DNA of 43,432 nucleotides from an uncultured Eubacteriales bacterium (GTDB taxonomy: Bacteria; Bacillota; Clostridia; Christensenellales; UBA1242), in the NCBI GenBank assembly GCA_900552105.1, contig URYH01000011.1, positions 1 through 43,432 of the forward strand, read 5' to 3'. Below the pieces are notes generated by a model. It saw nothing but the letters and a program-made list of their open reading frames with translations. It was not told the DNA's origin and did no database searches. The position numbers and the translations under genes were made by a program. Shown piece by piece: positions 17,701 to 27,775 of the stretch; the first letter of the stretch is position 1; every line of letters begins with the position of its first letter.

Positions 17701-19988
17701 ACATTTTCGCCCGCTTCTCTTTTTATGTTTCCCATAAGTTCATCGCCCTCAACAAGTCCCGAAACCGAAAATTTGAGAATTGGGTCTTCTTCGCCATAAG
17801 TTTTTGAATTTGACAAAGCCTGAACTGTGATGTCTTTTTGAACAATGTCAACATATTCCGCTTGCAAGGTAATCGCATAATTTGGATTGTGCAAAGTTCC
17901 CAGAGTGATTATATGCGTTCCAACTTGATTTGAAGAAATTTGAAGTTTGCCACCAAGACTGTCTCCGTCCAGCAACACAGATGCTTTATATTCAATGTCA
18001 ATCGAGTCACCATAGCAGAACGTTTGATTCTCTGTCACAATTTTCAAAGGTCTTGGTGTTATCGTTCCATAGATCAAAGTATTTTTGTAATCAACATAAT
18101 AATTTTTTGCGTCAAGTCCAACCAAATCAATTTTAGTAATTTTTGTTTCTTTGTTTGTTCCAGCATTCGCGTCAACAAAATTTGCCTCGAATGTTGCCGC
18201 GACTTCATCACCCAAAACAACATTGCTTGATGTTGCATAAATTGTGGCGCTTGTCGTTTTGTCGTAGATTTTTGAAACAACCCCAACATCGCTCAACTTT
18301 ACTTCGCGTTTTTGAATAATAAATTTTGCGCCGACAAAACTGATTTCATAGTTTGGATTGAGCGAAGACACATTGCCTTCGTTGATTTCATAGCTTCCCG
18401 CATTCTCGCCCGCTTCTCTTTGGAGTGTTCCCAAAACATTTTCCCCAGTCACAAGACCAGTTGCAGAAAATGTCAGTCTTGGGTCGTTCTCGCCATAAAC
18501 TTTTGAAAGTGTGTTTGCTCGAATTTCAAGAGGCCTTTTTGAAATCGCAGCAGAAGTTGCGGGAATGTTGTTTTCAAGTTTATAAATTCCTTTGTCATTT
18601 CCAGAGAGTGTTGGAATTGATGAAAATTCAACTTGTTTTTCATCTCCAATATTGCTTGTGGCAAAGTTTGCAACAAGTCCAGAAACTTTGACATCGTGAG
18701 AGTTTTCAACTCCGTCAAGCAAAACATTTTCGATTTCTGCTTTTATTGTTCCGTCATAAGTTTTTGATTTGACAACAACTTGCTTGATTTTGATTGTTTT
18801 TATAAAAATTGCTTTGATGTTTGAGTCTTTTTCGACTCTAAATGTGTATGTCTTGTCTTTTGAAACAACATTTCCCTTTTGTTGCCAGCCAACAAATTCA
18901 AATCCCGAATTAACAGAAAGTGAAACAGTCGCATAATCTCCAACAAAATATTTTCCTTCCCCAAGAATTTTTGCAGGGTTTCCAAAATCTTTTCCAACAC
19001 TCAACTCAATTTGAGCAACATTGAGCATGAAAGTGACCTTTTCGGAATAAAGATATTCGCCCGATGCAGAACTTTTTCTGCATTTTGCTCGAACAACAAT
19101 TTTTGCTCCAGACGGTGCGTCACTATTGACATAGAGATAACTGTCAACAACTTTTGCATAATTTTGTCCTTCTGTGATTTCATAAGAAATTTTATGAATA
19201 TCCTTATAGTATTCAAAATATTGAGTGGCTGAATTTTGTTCAACAATAAAGTTTGTCGCTGAAAGCTTCATGACTTGTCCAATTTTGAGAGATTGGCTCT
19301 CTGTCAAAATTTTACATTCATTCAAGTTTGTTGCGAAAAACACTGTTGGCTCAAACATACAAAACTTTGCGGCATTTAATCTGTTTGTTGCCTCACGACT
19401 TTCAAAAGAATAAACAATTTTTTCTGTATTTGTTGGGAGAGTCACAAGCGAAGTTTCCACCCAGTCTGGCTCGTACACTGATGAATTTGAGGAAACTTTG
19501 TTTGATGTGAGCGTTAATGTTTTGTAGACATTTCCGCCTGCGACAATCTCAATTTTGATATTAACTTTGCTTCGCTCTTCATTGTTTAGCGCCAAAAGTC
19601 CACAACTAGCCTTCACCTGCATAAGACCCGCAGAAATAACTTTTTGCATTTCCGTGCTTGGGAAAATCTCGCAATATCCAGAACTTTTTGAGTCTTTCAA
19701 AGAAGTATGTTTGCCGGTTATGTAATTATATTTTTGTGATTGTTCGCCTTTTTTGTTTATATAATTTTTGTCGGCAGCTTTTGCTTGCGCACTTCGCAAG
19801 GTCGAATCCCCCTTTGAATTTGTGAAAGAACTTGCGGGGTTAAAGCCAGAATATCCAGTGAGAACAAACTGAACCCCGTCCACCCCAGCAACTTCTGCTT
19901 GAACTTCATAAAATTTTGGCAACAAAAGAGTTATGCCGCAAGTCAGCATTGTCATGAATATTAAGAGCGAGCATAACAATTTTTTCAT
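14784..19988 (-). CDS. Giant surface protein with MBG/YDG repeats and C-terminal membrane anchor
   Basis: The 1734-residue protein starts at ATG 19988 (AGGAGA site), 7 nt after the BIG_2 gene stop. A signal peptide ends near VQA. An N-terminal domain is followed by a B-repeat-like segment (FVGW...NIKAIF, about 345-405). A long array then spans about 406-1580. I count 11 MBG-type repeats, mostly starting like K-x-YGE-x-DP, and 4 YDG-type repeats (KTYDG, KIYDK, KIYDG, KTFDG). The end holds a membrane-proximal domain, one transmembrane helix (about 1703-1725) and a KKKKQTKK tail, with no LPXTG. These features predict an extracellular stalk or adhesin held by its own helix. MBG domains are common in gut Bacillota but their ligands are not known to me. 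Confidence 0.88.
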   Translation of the reverse strand: MKKLLCSLLIFMTMLTCGITLLLPKFYEVQAEVAGVDGVQFVLTGYSGFNPASSFTNSKGDSTLRSAQAKAADKNYINKKGEQSQKYNYITGKHTSLKDSKSSGYCEIFPSTEMQKVISAGLMQVKASCGLLALNNEERSKVNIKIEIVAGGNVYKTLTLTSNKVSSNSSVYEPDWVETSLVTLPTNTEKIVYSFESREATNRLNAAKFCMFEPTVFFATNLNECKILTESQSLKIGQVMKLSATNFIVEQNSATQYFEYYKDIHKISYEITEGQNYAKVVDSYLYVNSDAPSGAKIVVRAKCRKSSASGEYLYSEKVTFMLNVAQIELSVGKDFGNPAKILGEGKYFVGDYATVSLSVNSGFEFVGWQQKGNVVSKDKTYTFRVEKDSNIKAIFIKTIKIKQVVVKSKTYDGTIKAEIENVLLDGVENSHDVKVSGLVANFATSNIGDEKQVEFSSIPTLSGNDKGIYKLENNIPATSAAISKRPLEIRANTLSKVYGENDPRLTFSATGLVTGENVLGTLQREAGENAGSYEINEGNVSSLNPNYEISFVGAKFIIQKREVKLSDVGVVSKIYDKTTSATIYATSSNVVLGDEVAATFEANFVDANAGTNKETKITKIDLVGLDAKNYYVDYKNTLIYGTITPRPLKIVTENQTFCYGDSIDIEYKASVLLDGDSLGGKLQISSNQVGTHIITLGTLHNPNYAITLQAEYVDIVQKDITVQALSNSKTYGEEDPILKFSVSGLVEGDELMGNIKREAGENVGVYQIGVGSLFNGNYKINFVPADFEILKRQANVEFVIDDKIYDGTTKVQYSYTLLNTLEKDAIELQTDFVFVDKNVGNNKKIQINQLELVGDGYQNYVLNYEENLIFASIFAKNVQVSANSVQKTYGEIDPQIVLKFSSVIDGEQIIGDLQRLQGEDVGRYLYDIPQSMRLENSNYELNLSSEVYLDILAKPIEISVASAQKQFGDVDPEIIYVYGEEDFAFGQTFEELSTGAVSREVGEEIGRYSYKLGSLSLGDNYEIKFVATGILTISKRDVEIKANSLSKIYGENDPTFSFDQTNIVSGVSSIIKLKRERGEDVGTYKISYESLDDPHYNITFVSGELVILPRDISVKAEDTFKYYGEEDPVVDFVLYLGTLQFEDELSTILRGEVSRVAGEDVGEYEITQGTLSAGENYNLTFVSGKLFIYAQELLVKLKDATKYYGESDPVFEYEILSGDKDVKLNGKAKRMYGENVGEYVIEVGTLSTPKNYKFKYSCGMLSILPRKIEVTALPATKVYGESDPTFVYEITEGTLVDPNDLSGKIYRENVGVKIYENVGKYPLLSSLSNPNYEILYVGSELLINQREIVVSTQNISSVYGEEIETEFDYTIDGDILAGDTLTGGLYKAEGVVAGKYPIRCNINIGRNYKVKYIQAYYEILPRNLVVTLGANQKTYSNPDPVFNLQILQGELVEGDQLEWEVVRDASEDVGDYVLSVESLDQNYAIQTRNSVLTIFKKDVKLNLEVLDKTFDGNAICKIKNPVVSGLVDNEIMLDYDKDACAIFASIQPGNDILVNIQGFSLVGAKAINYNLIIPTGLVADITYAALENQNVEISTYNSTAMKYGTVLSVGNLQVGEKYEGKKVVQSLKVGLLDANGGLLVLDKALNMKIGVQNLNNFNNIHVYGKNASGEFVELAYKISGDSVLVSTSTFSEFIIVCDNENWIDIAVAVCVGLILGVVLCAFVINFKKKKQTKK

Positions 19989-19995
19989 AACTCTC

Positions 19996-22900
19996 CTATC
20001 TTGGTTGCCTAATTTTTTGATAAGCAAGTGGGTCGTCTTCAATTTTTGAATCAGGCAAAATTTCTGTTTCGCTAGAAGGAAGTGAATATCCCATCATTTC
20101 AAATGCGACTGGCACGCCATAGATTTTGACCAACCCTTCAATCTTGTATGTGACATATTGATATGTTGAACTCATTTTTGTGATGTCAACATCAAGTGTG
20201 CTTGCATAGGTCAAAATTCCATCATAACCCGCTTTGAAAGCAGTAATTCCCGCCATAAAATAATATTTGCCATTATAATATTTGGTTAGCTGTGTTTGTT
20301 TTTTGATTATTTCACGAAGTTGTGTTGTTGCATCTCCGACTTCAGCAGCAATGGCTTTTCCGTTTATTTCGTCAACATCAATCCAATTCATGATTTTGAC
20401 ATCGCCTTCAAGCCTGAGTTTGCTGTGATTGTTTCCAGTCTCGCCTTGTTGTTTTGCGTCAAACAAAATTGAACTGAGATATGAGGACTTAAAAATGCAA
20501 TCGCGAACTGTGACGTCAGATGAAAGTCCATCTTCATTGACCGAAAGTGTCAGCCCTCCAGAGAACGAATTTCGGATTATGCAACCTGCAAAGGTTGCTT
20601 GTGCACCATATGTTCGAGCGGCAAACACCCCATTTTCCATAATGCAGTTTTTGATGAGAACATTTTTGGTCATCTCGCTGCCACGTGGTGTATAAACGAA
20701 TAGTGCACAGCCCTTTCCTTCAAGCGAAGAAAGTGACGCATTTTCGTCAAACGCAGTCGCTCTGATTTGCAAATTGTCAATCGTAACATTTGAAGCGCGA
20801 ACAGTAAATCTGTGATATGCTCTCACGACGCCGTTTGGGTCTTTGTCGGGATAACTTAAATCAATCAGATGTCCGTTTCCGTGAAATGATCGAGTTGTTG
20901 AAATGCCATCTCTCATATTATAAACTATATCGTTTTGAATTACAATAGGCGCACTGATTTTTGCGTTCAAAGCGTATTGCAATTGTTCTTTATTATAAAC
21001 ATTAACACCATGAACAATCGTAAAGGTATAACTATCTTTGAGGAACAATTCTTCATTATCAGAAAGTTGGTCCTCAGGTTGAACAGTGACTGTTAAAGTT
21101 CCCGCCCCACCAACAAAAGTCAACAATCCATTTTGGTCGATTTTTGCAATTTTTGTATCACTTGATGTCCAAATGAGATTCACACCCGAATTGGTTGGCG
21201 CGATTGATTTTATCTTCATTTGATATGTGCTTCCAAATTGAAGTTGTCCATCTTTTGTTTCAACAAAACCATTTCCAAACACACGATATCCGCCAATTCC
21301 GCGCTCATCATCAATCGCATCAAGTTCAAGCTCAATATCGCTGATGATAATTTTGATTCTGATTGTGATTTCACAGAAAATTTCTGGATTTTCAACAACA
21401 TAGGCACGAACAACAACTCTTCCCGCCTCACTTCCGGCAAAAAATTTTCCAGAAGCATTGACAGTCGCAAGACTGCTATCTGACACTGTGTAGGCAACTG
21501 TGAAATCTTGTGCACCATATGGCAAATAATCAATTCCCAGCTGCATTGAATCTCTTGCAAAAATTGAATCAGGAACATTTTTGAATGAAATGAATGAAAC
21601 TTCGTTTGAATATTTAATTTTTATCGTTCTTGAAATTTGATTGTTGTTTTTGAGTCTAACAACAATGTTCGCCGTGCCATATTGAGAAAATGTGACATGA
21701 CCATAGTCATTGACAACCGCAATGTCTGAACTCGTCATAAATTCAACTTCTTTGTCCCCAGCATCAAGTGGAAGAACGGAGTATGCGATGTTGCATTCTG
21801 GGGAAGAAATATAGAGCGAAGTGTCTGTAATAATTTGATTTGCAAGTCTTTCGACCACAACTTTGAACGAATTGGTTATGAATGAGCATACGCTGAGTTT
21901 GAATGTTGCCTCTCCTCCGGCGGTTGCGTGCAAAACACCATTTTCAAAACTCAAAACTGAAAGTGAATCATGGTTTTTGTTCTCAACTTTTTCAATCATT
22001 GCAATTTGTTGAACATCAATATCTCGTGGCACAAAACTCAAAAGTTTGAATTCAAAACTTTCTCCCGCCATCATTTTGAGAGTTGAGCCAACAAAGCCAG
22101 ATGTATCAAATTTTGCGTCAATAATTTTTCCGTCTGTGAAATAGAACGAAATTGTTTTGGTCGAAACATTGTCAAAGCTGTCATATGCTTTGAATGTGAT
22201 ATCAACTTTTCCGCCTTTGAGAAAGTTTATCATGCCATTTTGAACTTTTGCAATTTCTTGATTGCTGCATTCAATTTCAATTTTCTTTATATATGCGTCA
22301 CTTGGAGTTGGGACAACCTCATAACCAAGAGTTCCTGTTCCCACAACTTTTGTCCCATACATATCATCAACTTGCCTTGAAAGTGTGACATCAATGTTTT
22401 GAAGAAGTTGAACAACTTCAATTTCAACAAAATTTTCAACCAATGACCCATTGGTGTTTGTGAATGTGACTTTGAGTTTTGCTTTTCCGCCATTGTTTGC
22501 TTTTATCCTGCCACCATTTTCAATCAAAACAACTTGTTGGCCTTCGTTTTGCGGATTATTTTCAACAACCGAGCATTCAAGCGTTGATTTATCAAAATCA
22601 AAGTCGCTTGGTGTATATTTTGAAACAATCAAATTTATGTATGAGTTTTTTAGAATTGTGATATTTTGCGTGCTGAGTTCAAAATCAGAAAGCGCTCCGT
22701 TTGTGCTTGAAACAAACACGCTTTTTGAAATTTTTCTTTGATTCGCAAAAATCTTGACTTCAACTCTGCCCGCTTTTTGGAATGTCAATGTGTTTCCCGA
22801 AAGTGTCGCAATATCAGTTGGTGAAAGCTCATATTCCAAAGTCTTGTTTGTCGCATCGCTTGGAAGAGCATTTGCCACAATCACATATTCCGTTTTTGAT

Positions 22901-25900
22901 GTCAAAACATCATCATTTTCAACATAAATTTGTTCAACATTTTTATTCACGACAACAGAAAGCGTTTTTGTTATGCCACTTGAAATGTCAATGCGAAGTT
23001 TTGCCACACCTCCTGCTTTTGCAACGATTTTTTGACCTGATATTTCCAAAACATCATTTTTTGAAAGGTTTTCAACAAAAATTTGTTTGTTTGTTGTGTT
23101 TTGTGGCGTCCATTTCGTCACTTGAATCTCAAACTCGTCACCAATTTCCAAATTGATTTCTTGTTCGAAATTAACTTCAACTTTTGTTGCATTTCCGCCA
23201 GTGTATCGCACACGATAGAGTTTTGAGACTCCGCTTGAATCATCTGCCTGCGCTTGGAGAACAACAATGCCGCTTTGCATAAAGTTGAGCCTGTCGCCCT
23301 CAATATAAGCAATATTGTTTAATTTTTCGCCAGAACTTGAAAAGCTCTCACTGATTATGAAGTTAACCTTTTTGTTCGTCGCGTCTGTTGGCAAAACATT
23401 GTAAGTCAGAAGAACTGACGAAACCGCGGTCTGGAATTCTCCACTCAAATAATCAAGTTCAGGAAGAATTTCAAAACTTTGAACGAGTCTCACAACTTCA
23501 ACATTAATTTTGTGATGAGCAACAATGCTTCCGATTTTGTCAAAGAAATATATGTTTACACTTGTTTTTCCAGTCTTTTGTGCCGTCAAAGTGGTCGAAT
23601 TTAATGTGATTATTTCTTCATTCTCAATTTCAATCGTGTATGAATCATAATCTTGACAGAATGAAGCAACATCCAACATCATTTTTTCGCCAATTTGAAC
23701 AGATACATCTTTGTTTGTTGGTGTGATTGATGAGGTCGATTTGTCGATTTTTTCAATCCAGAAAGAATATGTGACACTTTCATCTGCAACGCATTTTGCA
23801 ATGACTTCAACAGCTCCATTTTTCTTGAATGAAAGGATCCCGTTTTCGATTTCGGCAATATCTGTGTTTGCAATTTCAAACTTTACAGATTTGTTTGTTG
23901 TGTCATATGGAAGAACTGTTGAACTGAGTTCAATTGAGTTCTTTGTTGTTTGAATGTTTGAAGGATAAACAACAAGCGTTTCAGGAAGACGTTTAACCTC
24001 GATTTCATAAACGAATTGAAGAGTTGAAACATTGACATAAAGAGTGCAAGTTCCGCCTGCAAGCCCTTTGAGTTTTCCGTCAACAACATCCAAAACCTTG
24101 TTCGAAGAAATTGATGTTGTCACATGGTTTGCAGTTTGATAAGAAATGTTTTTGAGCATTGCATTATTTGGGAAAGTTGAAAGAACTTCAAGTTCAAAAC
24201 AATCCCCAACATAGATTTCACTTGGAATTTCTGAAAGCACAGCATTTAGTGGACTTGGTCCAACATATCTGATTCCAACTCTTATTTCTTTGTTCTTGTC
24301 CACACTTCTGCCAACAACAGTCGCCGTGCCCTTCGAACTAAATTTGATGCTATTTCCAAAAACTGTTGCGGGACCACCAACAACCTCCCACTCAACAAGC
24401 CCGTTTGACGCGTCACTTGGGCCTGTTTTATAATCAAAAACAAAAGTTGGCTGACCTGTGATGAAAACATCATCTTGTTTGTCAAGATTGCACAAAAATT
24501 CAATGCTTTGAACAAAACTTTGAACAACAACTGTGAGTTTAAAAGTTTTTGTGCTGCCGTCATAAAGCGTGACGCAAATCTCAATTTCAGCGTGTCCGCC
24601 ATTTTGCGCCACGATTTCACCCGATTGAACCTTGACAACATCTTTGTTTTCATCAACTCGATATTGATTTTTTATTATTGTTGTAATAGATTTTGCGTTT
24701 GCTCCAAGTGGCGTGAAGTTGAATGTTGGAATAAAACCTTCCCCAACTTTGAGAGTTATTTCACTTTGCTCAAATTCTGCAGTTTTTGCGTGTCCATCTG
24801 TAAAAATTATTTTTATAGTTTTTGAAATGTCGGAATAGTCTTCATTTGCAAAAACCAATATTTCAACTTCTGTCACACCGTCTGACACTTTTTGAATAAC
24901 ACCATCAGAATTTACTGTTGCTTTTGACTCATCTTTTGAGTGGAAGAAAAAGTTTTTGTTTGTTGACATCTCTGGATATGCTTTTGGTTCAAGTTTAACC
25001 GAGTTTTGTGCAACATATATTTCGTCATCCAAAACAATCCCTTCCGCCGGATATGTGACACTAACCAAAATTGTTTTTTCAATCCATTCTGTTTTTGATT
25101 TTTGAGCACGAAGTCGAATTGTTGTTGTTCCGGTTGAAACAACTTGGATATAATTGTTTTCATCAACTGTGCAAATTTCTGGATTATCACTTTTTATTTC
25201 AACATTGTTTAGTGACATGCTTTTTGGCGAAACTGAAATGTCCAAATATTTTGCCGCGTCAGAAAGAGATGTGTTGATAACCGCTTCATTAATCGTGATG
25301 TCGTCAACATACCCGTTTGTTGATTTGATTGATATTGTTTTTGAAATTGTTCCGTTTTGGTCTTCAATTTTGATTTCAACTTGACCCGCTTTCAAAAATG
25401 TCACATAACCTTTTTTGTTTACTGTTGCGATTTGTGTGTCGGAAGATGTGTAAATCAGCTCTGTTTGAGTGGCGTCAGCCGGATAGGTTTTTGTTTTGAT
25501 TTGATAGTCGAGTTCGCTGATGACGACATTTTCTTCAATCACCCAAAAACCTGTTATTGGACGAACAATTAATATGGATAAAAATTTTGTTATTCCTGAA
25601 AATTTTTCTGTTGCACAAAGTGTGACAAACCCGGGATTTTTCGCAGTCAAAAAGCCATTTTCAGATATTGTCGCAATATTTTCGTCATAAGATTTATATT
25701 CAATTTCTTTGTTGTCCGCCTCAACTGGAAGAACGGTTGCTTGAAGTGCCAATGTTTCGCCAACATTAACCACATCTTTTGGCGAATAAAAATCAAGGTC
25801 ATGAGCAACTGTGTCATAAACATAGAAATAACAACTTGCTTTTTTATTTCCATCTTCACTTGTTGCTGTGATATAGCATTTTCCATAGCCAACAAAAATA

Positions 25901-26160
25901 ACTGTGCCTTTGTTGTCGACAGTGGCAACACTTTCGTTATCACTCTTCCAAGAAAGGTTTTTGTTTGATGCGTTTTCTGGGACGAAAGAAGCATTCAGCG
26001 AAAAACTTTCGCCAACTTTTCCTGACGAAGTTTCGGCGTTGAGCGTGATTGAATCAACAGGCACTGGAACAAATCCTGTGACGGTGTTTACAGTGAAATT
26101 CAGAACAACAATGATGACAAGTGGAATCGCAATCATCAAAAATATCAAAAGCTTTTTCAT
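19996..26160 (-). CDS. Giant BIG_2 repeat protein with C-terminal beta-helix
   Basis: The 2054-residue protein starts at ATG 26160 with GAGGTG inside the end of the permease gene, 1 nt after its stop. One N-terminal hydrophobic segment (about 5-24) lacks a clear cleavage site, so it may be an uncleaved anchor. Residues about 35-1715 form roughly 19 bacterial Ig-like group 2 repeats of ~88 residues, marked by SLNASFVPENASNK and VATVDNKGTV type motifs. The end (about 1720-1900) shows regular N/V/I-rich turns with NVTIDNLQIRAT, VLIKNCIMENG and VTVRDCIF. This is a right-handed parallel beta-helix like those of polysaccharide-binding or -cleaving proteins. A ~150-residue tail follows. No sortase motif or catalytic site is identified. 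Confidence 0.87.
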   Translation of the reverse strand: MKKLLIFLMIAIPLVIIVVLNFTVNTVTGFVPVPVDSITLNAETSSGKVGESFSLNASFVPENASNKNLSWKSDNESVATVDNKGTVIFVGYGKCYITATSEDGNKKASCYFYVYDTVAHDLDFYSPKDVVNVGETLALQATVLPVEADNKEIEYKSYDENIATISENGFLTAKNPGFVTLCATEKFSGITKFLSILIVRPITGFWVIEENVVISELDYQIKTKTYPADATQTELIYTSSDTQIATVNKKGYVTFLKAGQVEIKIEDQNGTISKTISIKSTNGYVDDITINEAVINTSLSDAAKYLDISVSPKSMSLNNVEIKSDNPEICTVDENNYIQVVSTGTTTIRLRAQKSKTEWIEKTILVSVTYPAEGIVLDDEIYVAQNSVKLEPKAYPEMSTNKNFFFHSKDESKATVNSDGVIQKVSDGVTEVEILVFANEDYSDISKTIKIIFTDGHAKTAEFEQSEITLKVGEGFIPTFNFTPLGANAKSITTIIKNQYRVDENKDVVKVQSGEIVAQNGGHAEIEICVTLYDGSTKTFKLTVVVQSFVQSIEFLCNLDKQDDVFITGQPTFVFDYKTGPSDASNGLVEWEVVGGPATVFGNSIKFSSKGTATVVGRSVDKNKEIRVGIRYVGPSPLNAVLSEIPSEIYVGDCFELEVLSTFPNNAMLKNISYQTANHVTTSISSNKVLDVVDGKLKGLAGGTCTLYVNVSTLQFVYEIEVKRLPETLVVYPSNIQTTKNSIELSSTVLPYDTTNKSVKFEIANTDIAEIENGILSFKKNGAVEVIAKCVADESVTYSFWIEKIDKSTSSITPTNKDVSVQIGEKMMLDVASFCQDYDSYTIEIENEEIITLNSTTLTAQKTGKTSVNIYFFDKIGSIVAHHKINVEVVRLVQSFEILPELDYLSGEFQTAVSSVLLTYNVLPTDATNKKVNFIISESFSSSGEKLNNIAYIEGDRLNFMQSGIVVLQAQADDSSGVSKLYRVRYTGGNATKVEVNFEQEINLEIGDEFEIQVTKWTPQNTTNKQIFVENLSKNDVLEISGQKIVAKAGGVAKLRIDISSGITKTLSVVVNKNVEQIYVENDDVLTSKTEYVIVANALPSDATNKTLEYELSPTDIATLSGNTLTFQKAGRVEVKIFANQRKISKSVFVSSTNGALSDFELSTQNITILKNSYINLIVSKYTPSDFDFDKSTLECSVVENNPQNEGQQVVLIENGGRIKANNGGKAKLKVTFTNTNGSLVENFVEIEVVQLLQNIDVTLSRQVDDMYGTKVVGTGTLGYEVVPTPSDAYIKKIEIECSNQEIAKVQNGMINFLKGGKVDITFKAYDSFDNVSTKTISFYFTDGKIIDAKFDTSGFVGSTLKMMAGESFEFKLLSFVPRDIDVQQIAMIEKVENKNHDSLSVLSFENGVLHATAGGEATFKLSVCSFITNSFKVVVERLANQIITDTSLYISSPECNIAYSVLPLDAGDKEVEFMTSSDIAVVNDYGHVTFSQYGTANIVVRLKNNNQISRTIKIKYSNEVSFISFKNVPDSIFARDSMQLGIDYLPYGAQDFTVAYTVSDSSLATVNASGKFFAGSEAGRVVVRAYVVENPEIFCEITIRIKIIISDIELELDAIDDERGIGGYRVFGNGFVETKDGQLQFGSTYQMKIKSIAPTNSGVNLIWTSSDTKIAKIDQNGLLTFVGGAGTLTVTVQPEDQLSDNEELFLKDSYTFTIVHGVNVYNKEQLQYALNAKISAPIVIQNDIVYNMRDGISTTRSFHGNGHLIDLSYPDKDPNGVVRAYHRFTVRASNVTIDNLQIRATAFDENASLSSLEGKGCALFVYTPRGSEMTKNVLIKNCIMENGVFAARTYGAQATFAGCIIRNSFSGGLTLSVNEDGLSSDVTVRDCIFKSSYLSSILFDAKQQGETGNNHSKLRLEGDVKIMNWIDVDEINGKAIAAEVGDATTQLREIIKKQTQLTKYYNGKYYFMAGITAFKAGYDGILTYASTLDVDITKMSSTYQYVTYKIEGLVKIYGVPVAFEMMGYSLPSSETEILPDSKIEDDPLAYQKIRQPR

Positions 26161-26161
26161 A

Positions 26162-27775
26162 TCACACCTCAATCCTTTGATATTTTTTCTCAAGTCCAAC
26201 AAACAATCTCAAAACTTCAATAATGCAGAATGGAATGGAAAAAGCAAACAAAACAAGCGTTGATGCTGAAATTGAAACAAATATGCTGAGTATAATTCCA
26301 GAAACTCCGAGAATTGTTGCAATGATGAACCCAATGCTCAAACTCGCTGAAATATTTGAATTTGTGCCGACCATTTCTTTTGAGCCAACATAAATGAATT
26401 TTGGCTTTTTGATGTCAATGTCGATTGATTTTGCAATGTTTCCAATCATAACAATTCCAACCCCGCCAAAAACAGTCATCGCCTCGCCAATGCTCAAAAA
26501 TCCCGCAAGGAAAAGGACAAGACACGAAACAAGAGTTGAAGGAATAATAACCAAGCAATACATCAAAAACTTGACGGTTATTTGTTTTGTGAATGAAACA
26601 GGGATTATTTTGGAGTGAAAAAAGTTCTCGCCTTCTCTTGTCACGCTGCTTGCTGCAAATGACGAACCAACGCTCAAAAACATAATCAAAATCAAAACCG
26701 CAATCCCCGGCAAAATTCCCGTGCCCAGTTTTGAAACACCAATGTTTGTTGCAATCGAACTTGAAAAATAAACCATGAGTGGGGTTGTTATTGCAATCGT
26801 GAGATATTGAAAAGAATAATTAACAGAACGGAAAATATTCAAAAATTCTCTTTTAAACAGTGCTCTTGTTGGACTCATCGAAACAACCTTTGTGTTTTTT
26901 CTGAATGCACCAGTTGGACTTTCGAGATTTGAAATAAGAATTTTGTAATACCATTTTTTTGCAAATAGATATACAAGTCCGCCAAGGAAAAAGCAAATTG
27001 ACAAATAAACAAAAAAACTTGCAAAAAAGTGTTTGAGAGTTGCAATGTTTCTGAACAAAACTTGAATATAAAAATGACTTGCAACATTTTTTATGCTCTC
27101 AATGAGCGAACTGCCCAAAAGACTTGTGTAGTCAGATGTTTGCAAAATTGTGAGAACAAGTTTCAAAAGTGCAGAATAAACATAAAATCCTGCCGCAACA
27201 AACACAACATAGAGGCAAATCATAATGATAAATTTGTTGCGAAGAAATGAAACGACATACATTGTTGGAATTGAAAGTAACATTGAAAGGAAAAACGGAA
27301 TGAGGCTCATCAAAAAGATGTCCACTGGAATCATGCAATAAAATCCCGCACCCGCCCCAGTTTTGATGCCGAACAAAATCAAAACCGGAAGCCCAAGCAC
27401 GAAAGCAAAAACCAGTTCTTTGATAAACAGATATGTAATTTTTGAAAAAATGATTGCTGTTCCTGACACTGGAAGCTTGAGTTTGTCTTCATCTGGCGAG
27501 AAAAAAAGCGTTTTTGTTGTGATGCCAACACCAAACAAAAGCTGAACGACTTGTGCCATGAGAACAAAAAATATCAAAAACTCCCCTTCAAGGTTTGTTT
27601 CTTTCGCCATTGACAAAACTCCGTCAAAAGCAAACAACATAAGACCAACAAACACCCCAAAAACAATGAGTCCCAAAACAATTTTGAGAACAATTGAAAA
27701 AGCTTTGGCGCCACGTTTTGTGCGTCTTGAACTATTCAAAAATTCAAGTTTAAGCAGTGTCAAATATTGCTTCAT
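26162..27775 (-). CDS. ABC-2 type transporter permease
   Basis: The 537-residue protein has about 11-12 hydrophobic segments in two halves and matches large ABC-2/putative exporter permeases. It has no nucleotide-binding motif. ATG 27775 shares its A with the TGA stop of the ATPase gene (TGATG) and has AAGGAAG upstream; a TTG one codon earlier is less likely. With the preceding ATPase it should form a homodimeric exporter. The substrate is unknown, but translational coupling to two giant extracellular proteins suggests an envelope role, such as export or assembly of surface material, or a mechanical link. Confidence 0.85.
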   Translation of the reverse strand: MKQYLTLLKLEFLNSSRRTKRGAKAFSIVLKIVLGLIVFGVFVGLMLFAFDGVLSMAKETNLEGEFLIFFVLMAQVVQLLFGVGITTKTLFFSPDEDKLKLPVSGTAIIFSKITYLFIKELVFAFVLGLPVLILFGIKTGAGAGFYCMIPVDIFLMSLIPFFLSMLLSIPTMYVVSFLRNKFIIMICLYVVFVAAGFYVYSALLKLVLTILQTSDYTSLLGSSLIESIKNVASHFYIQVLFRNIATLKHFFASFFVYLSICFFLGGLVYLFAKKWYYKILISNLESPTGAFRKNTKVVSMSPTRALFKREFLNIFRSVNYSFQYLTIAITTPLMVYFSSSIATNIGVSKLGTGILPGIAVLILIMFLSVGSSFAASSVTREGENFFHSKIIPVSFTKQITVKFLMYCLVIIPSTLVSCLVLFLAGFLSIGEAMTVFGGVGIVMIGNIAKSIDIDIKKPKFIYVGSKEMVGTNSNISASLSIGFIIATILGVSGIILSIFVSISASTLVLFAFSIPFCIIEVLRLFVGLEKKYQRIEV

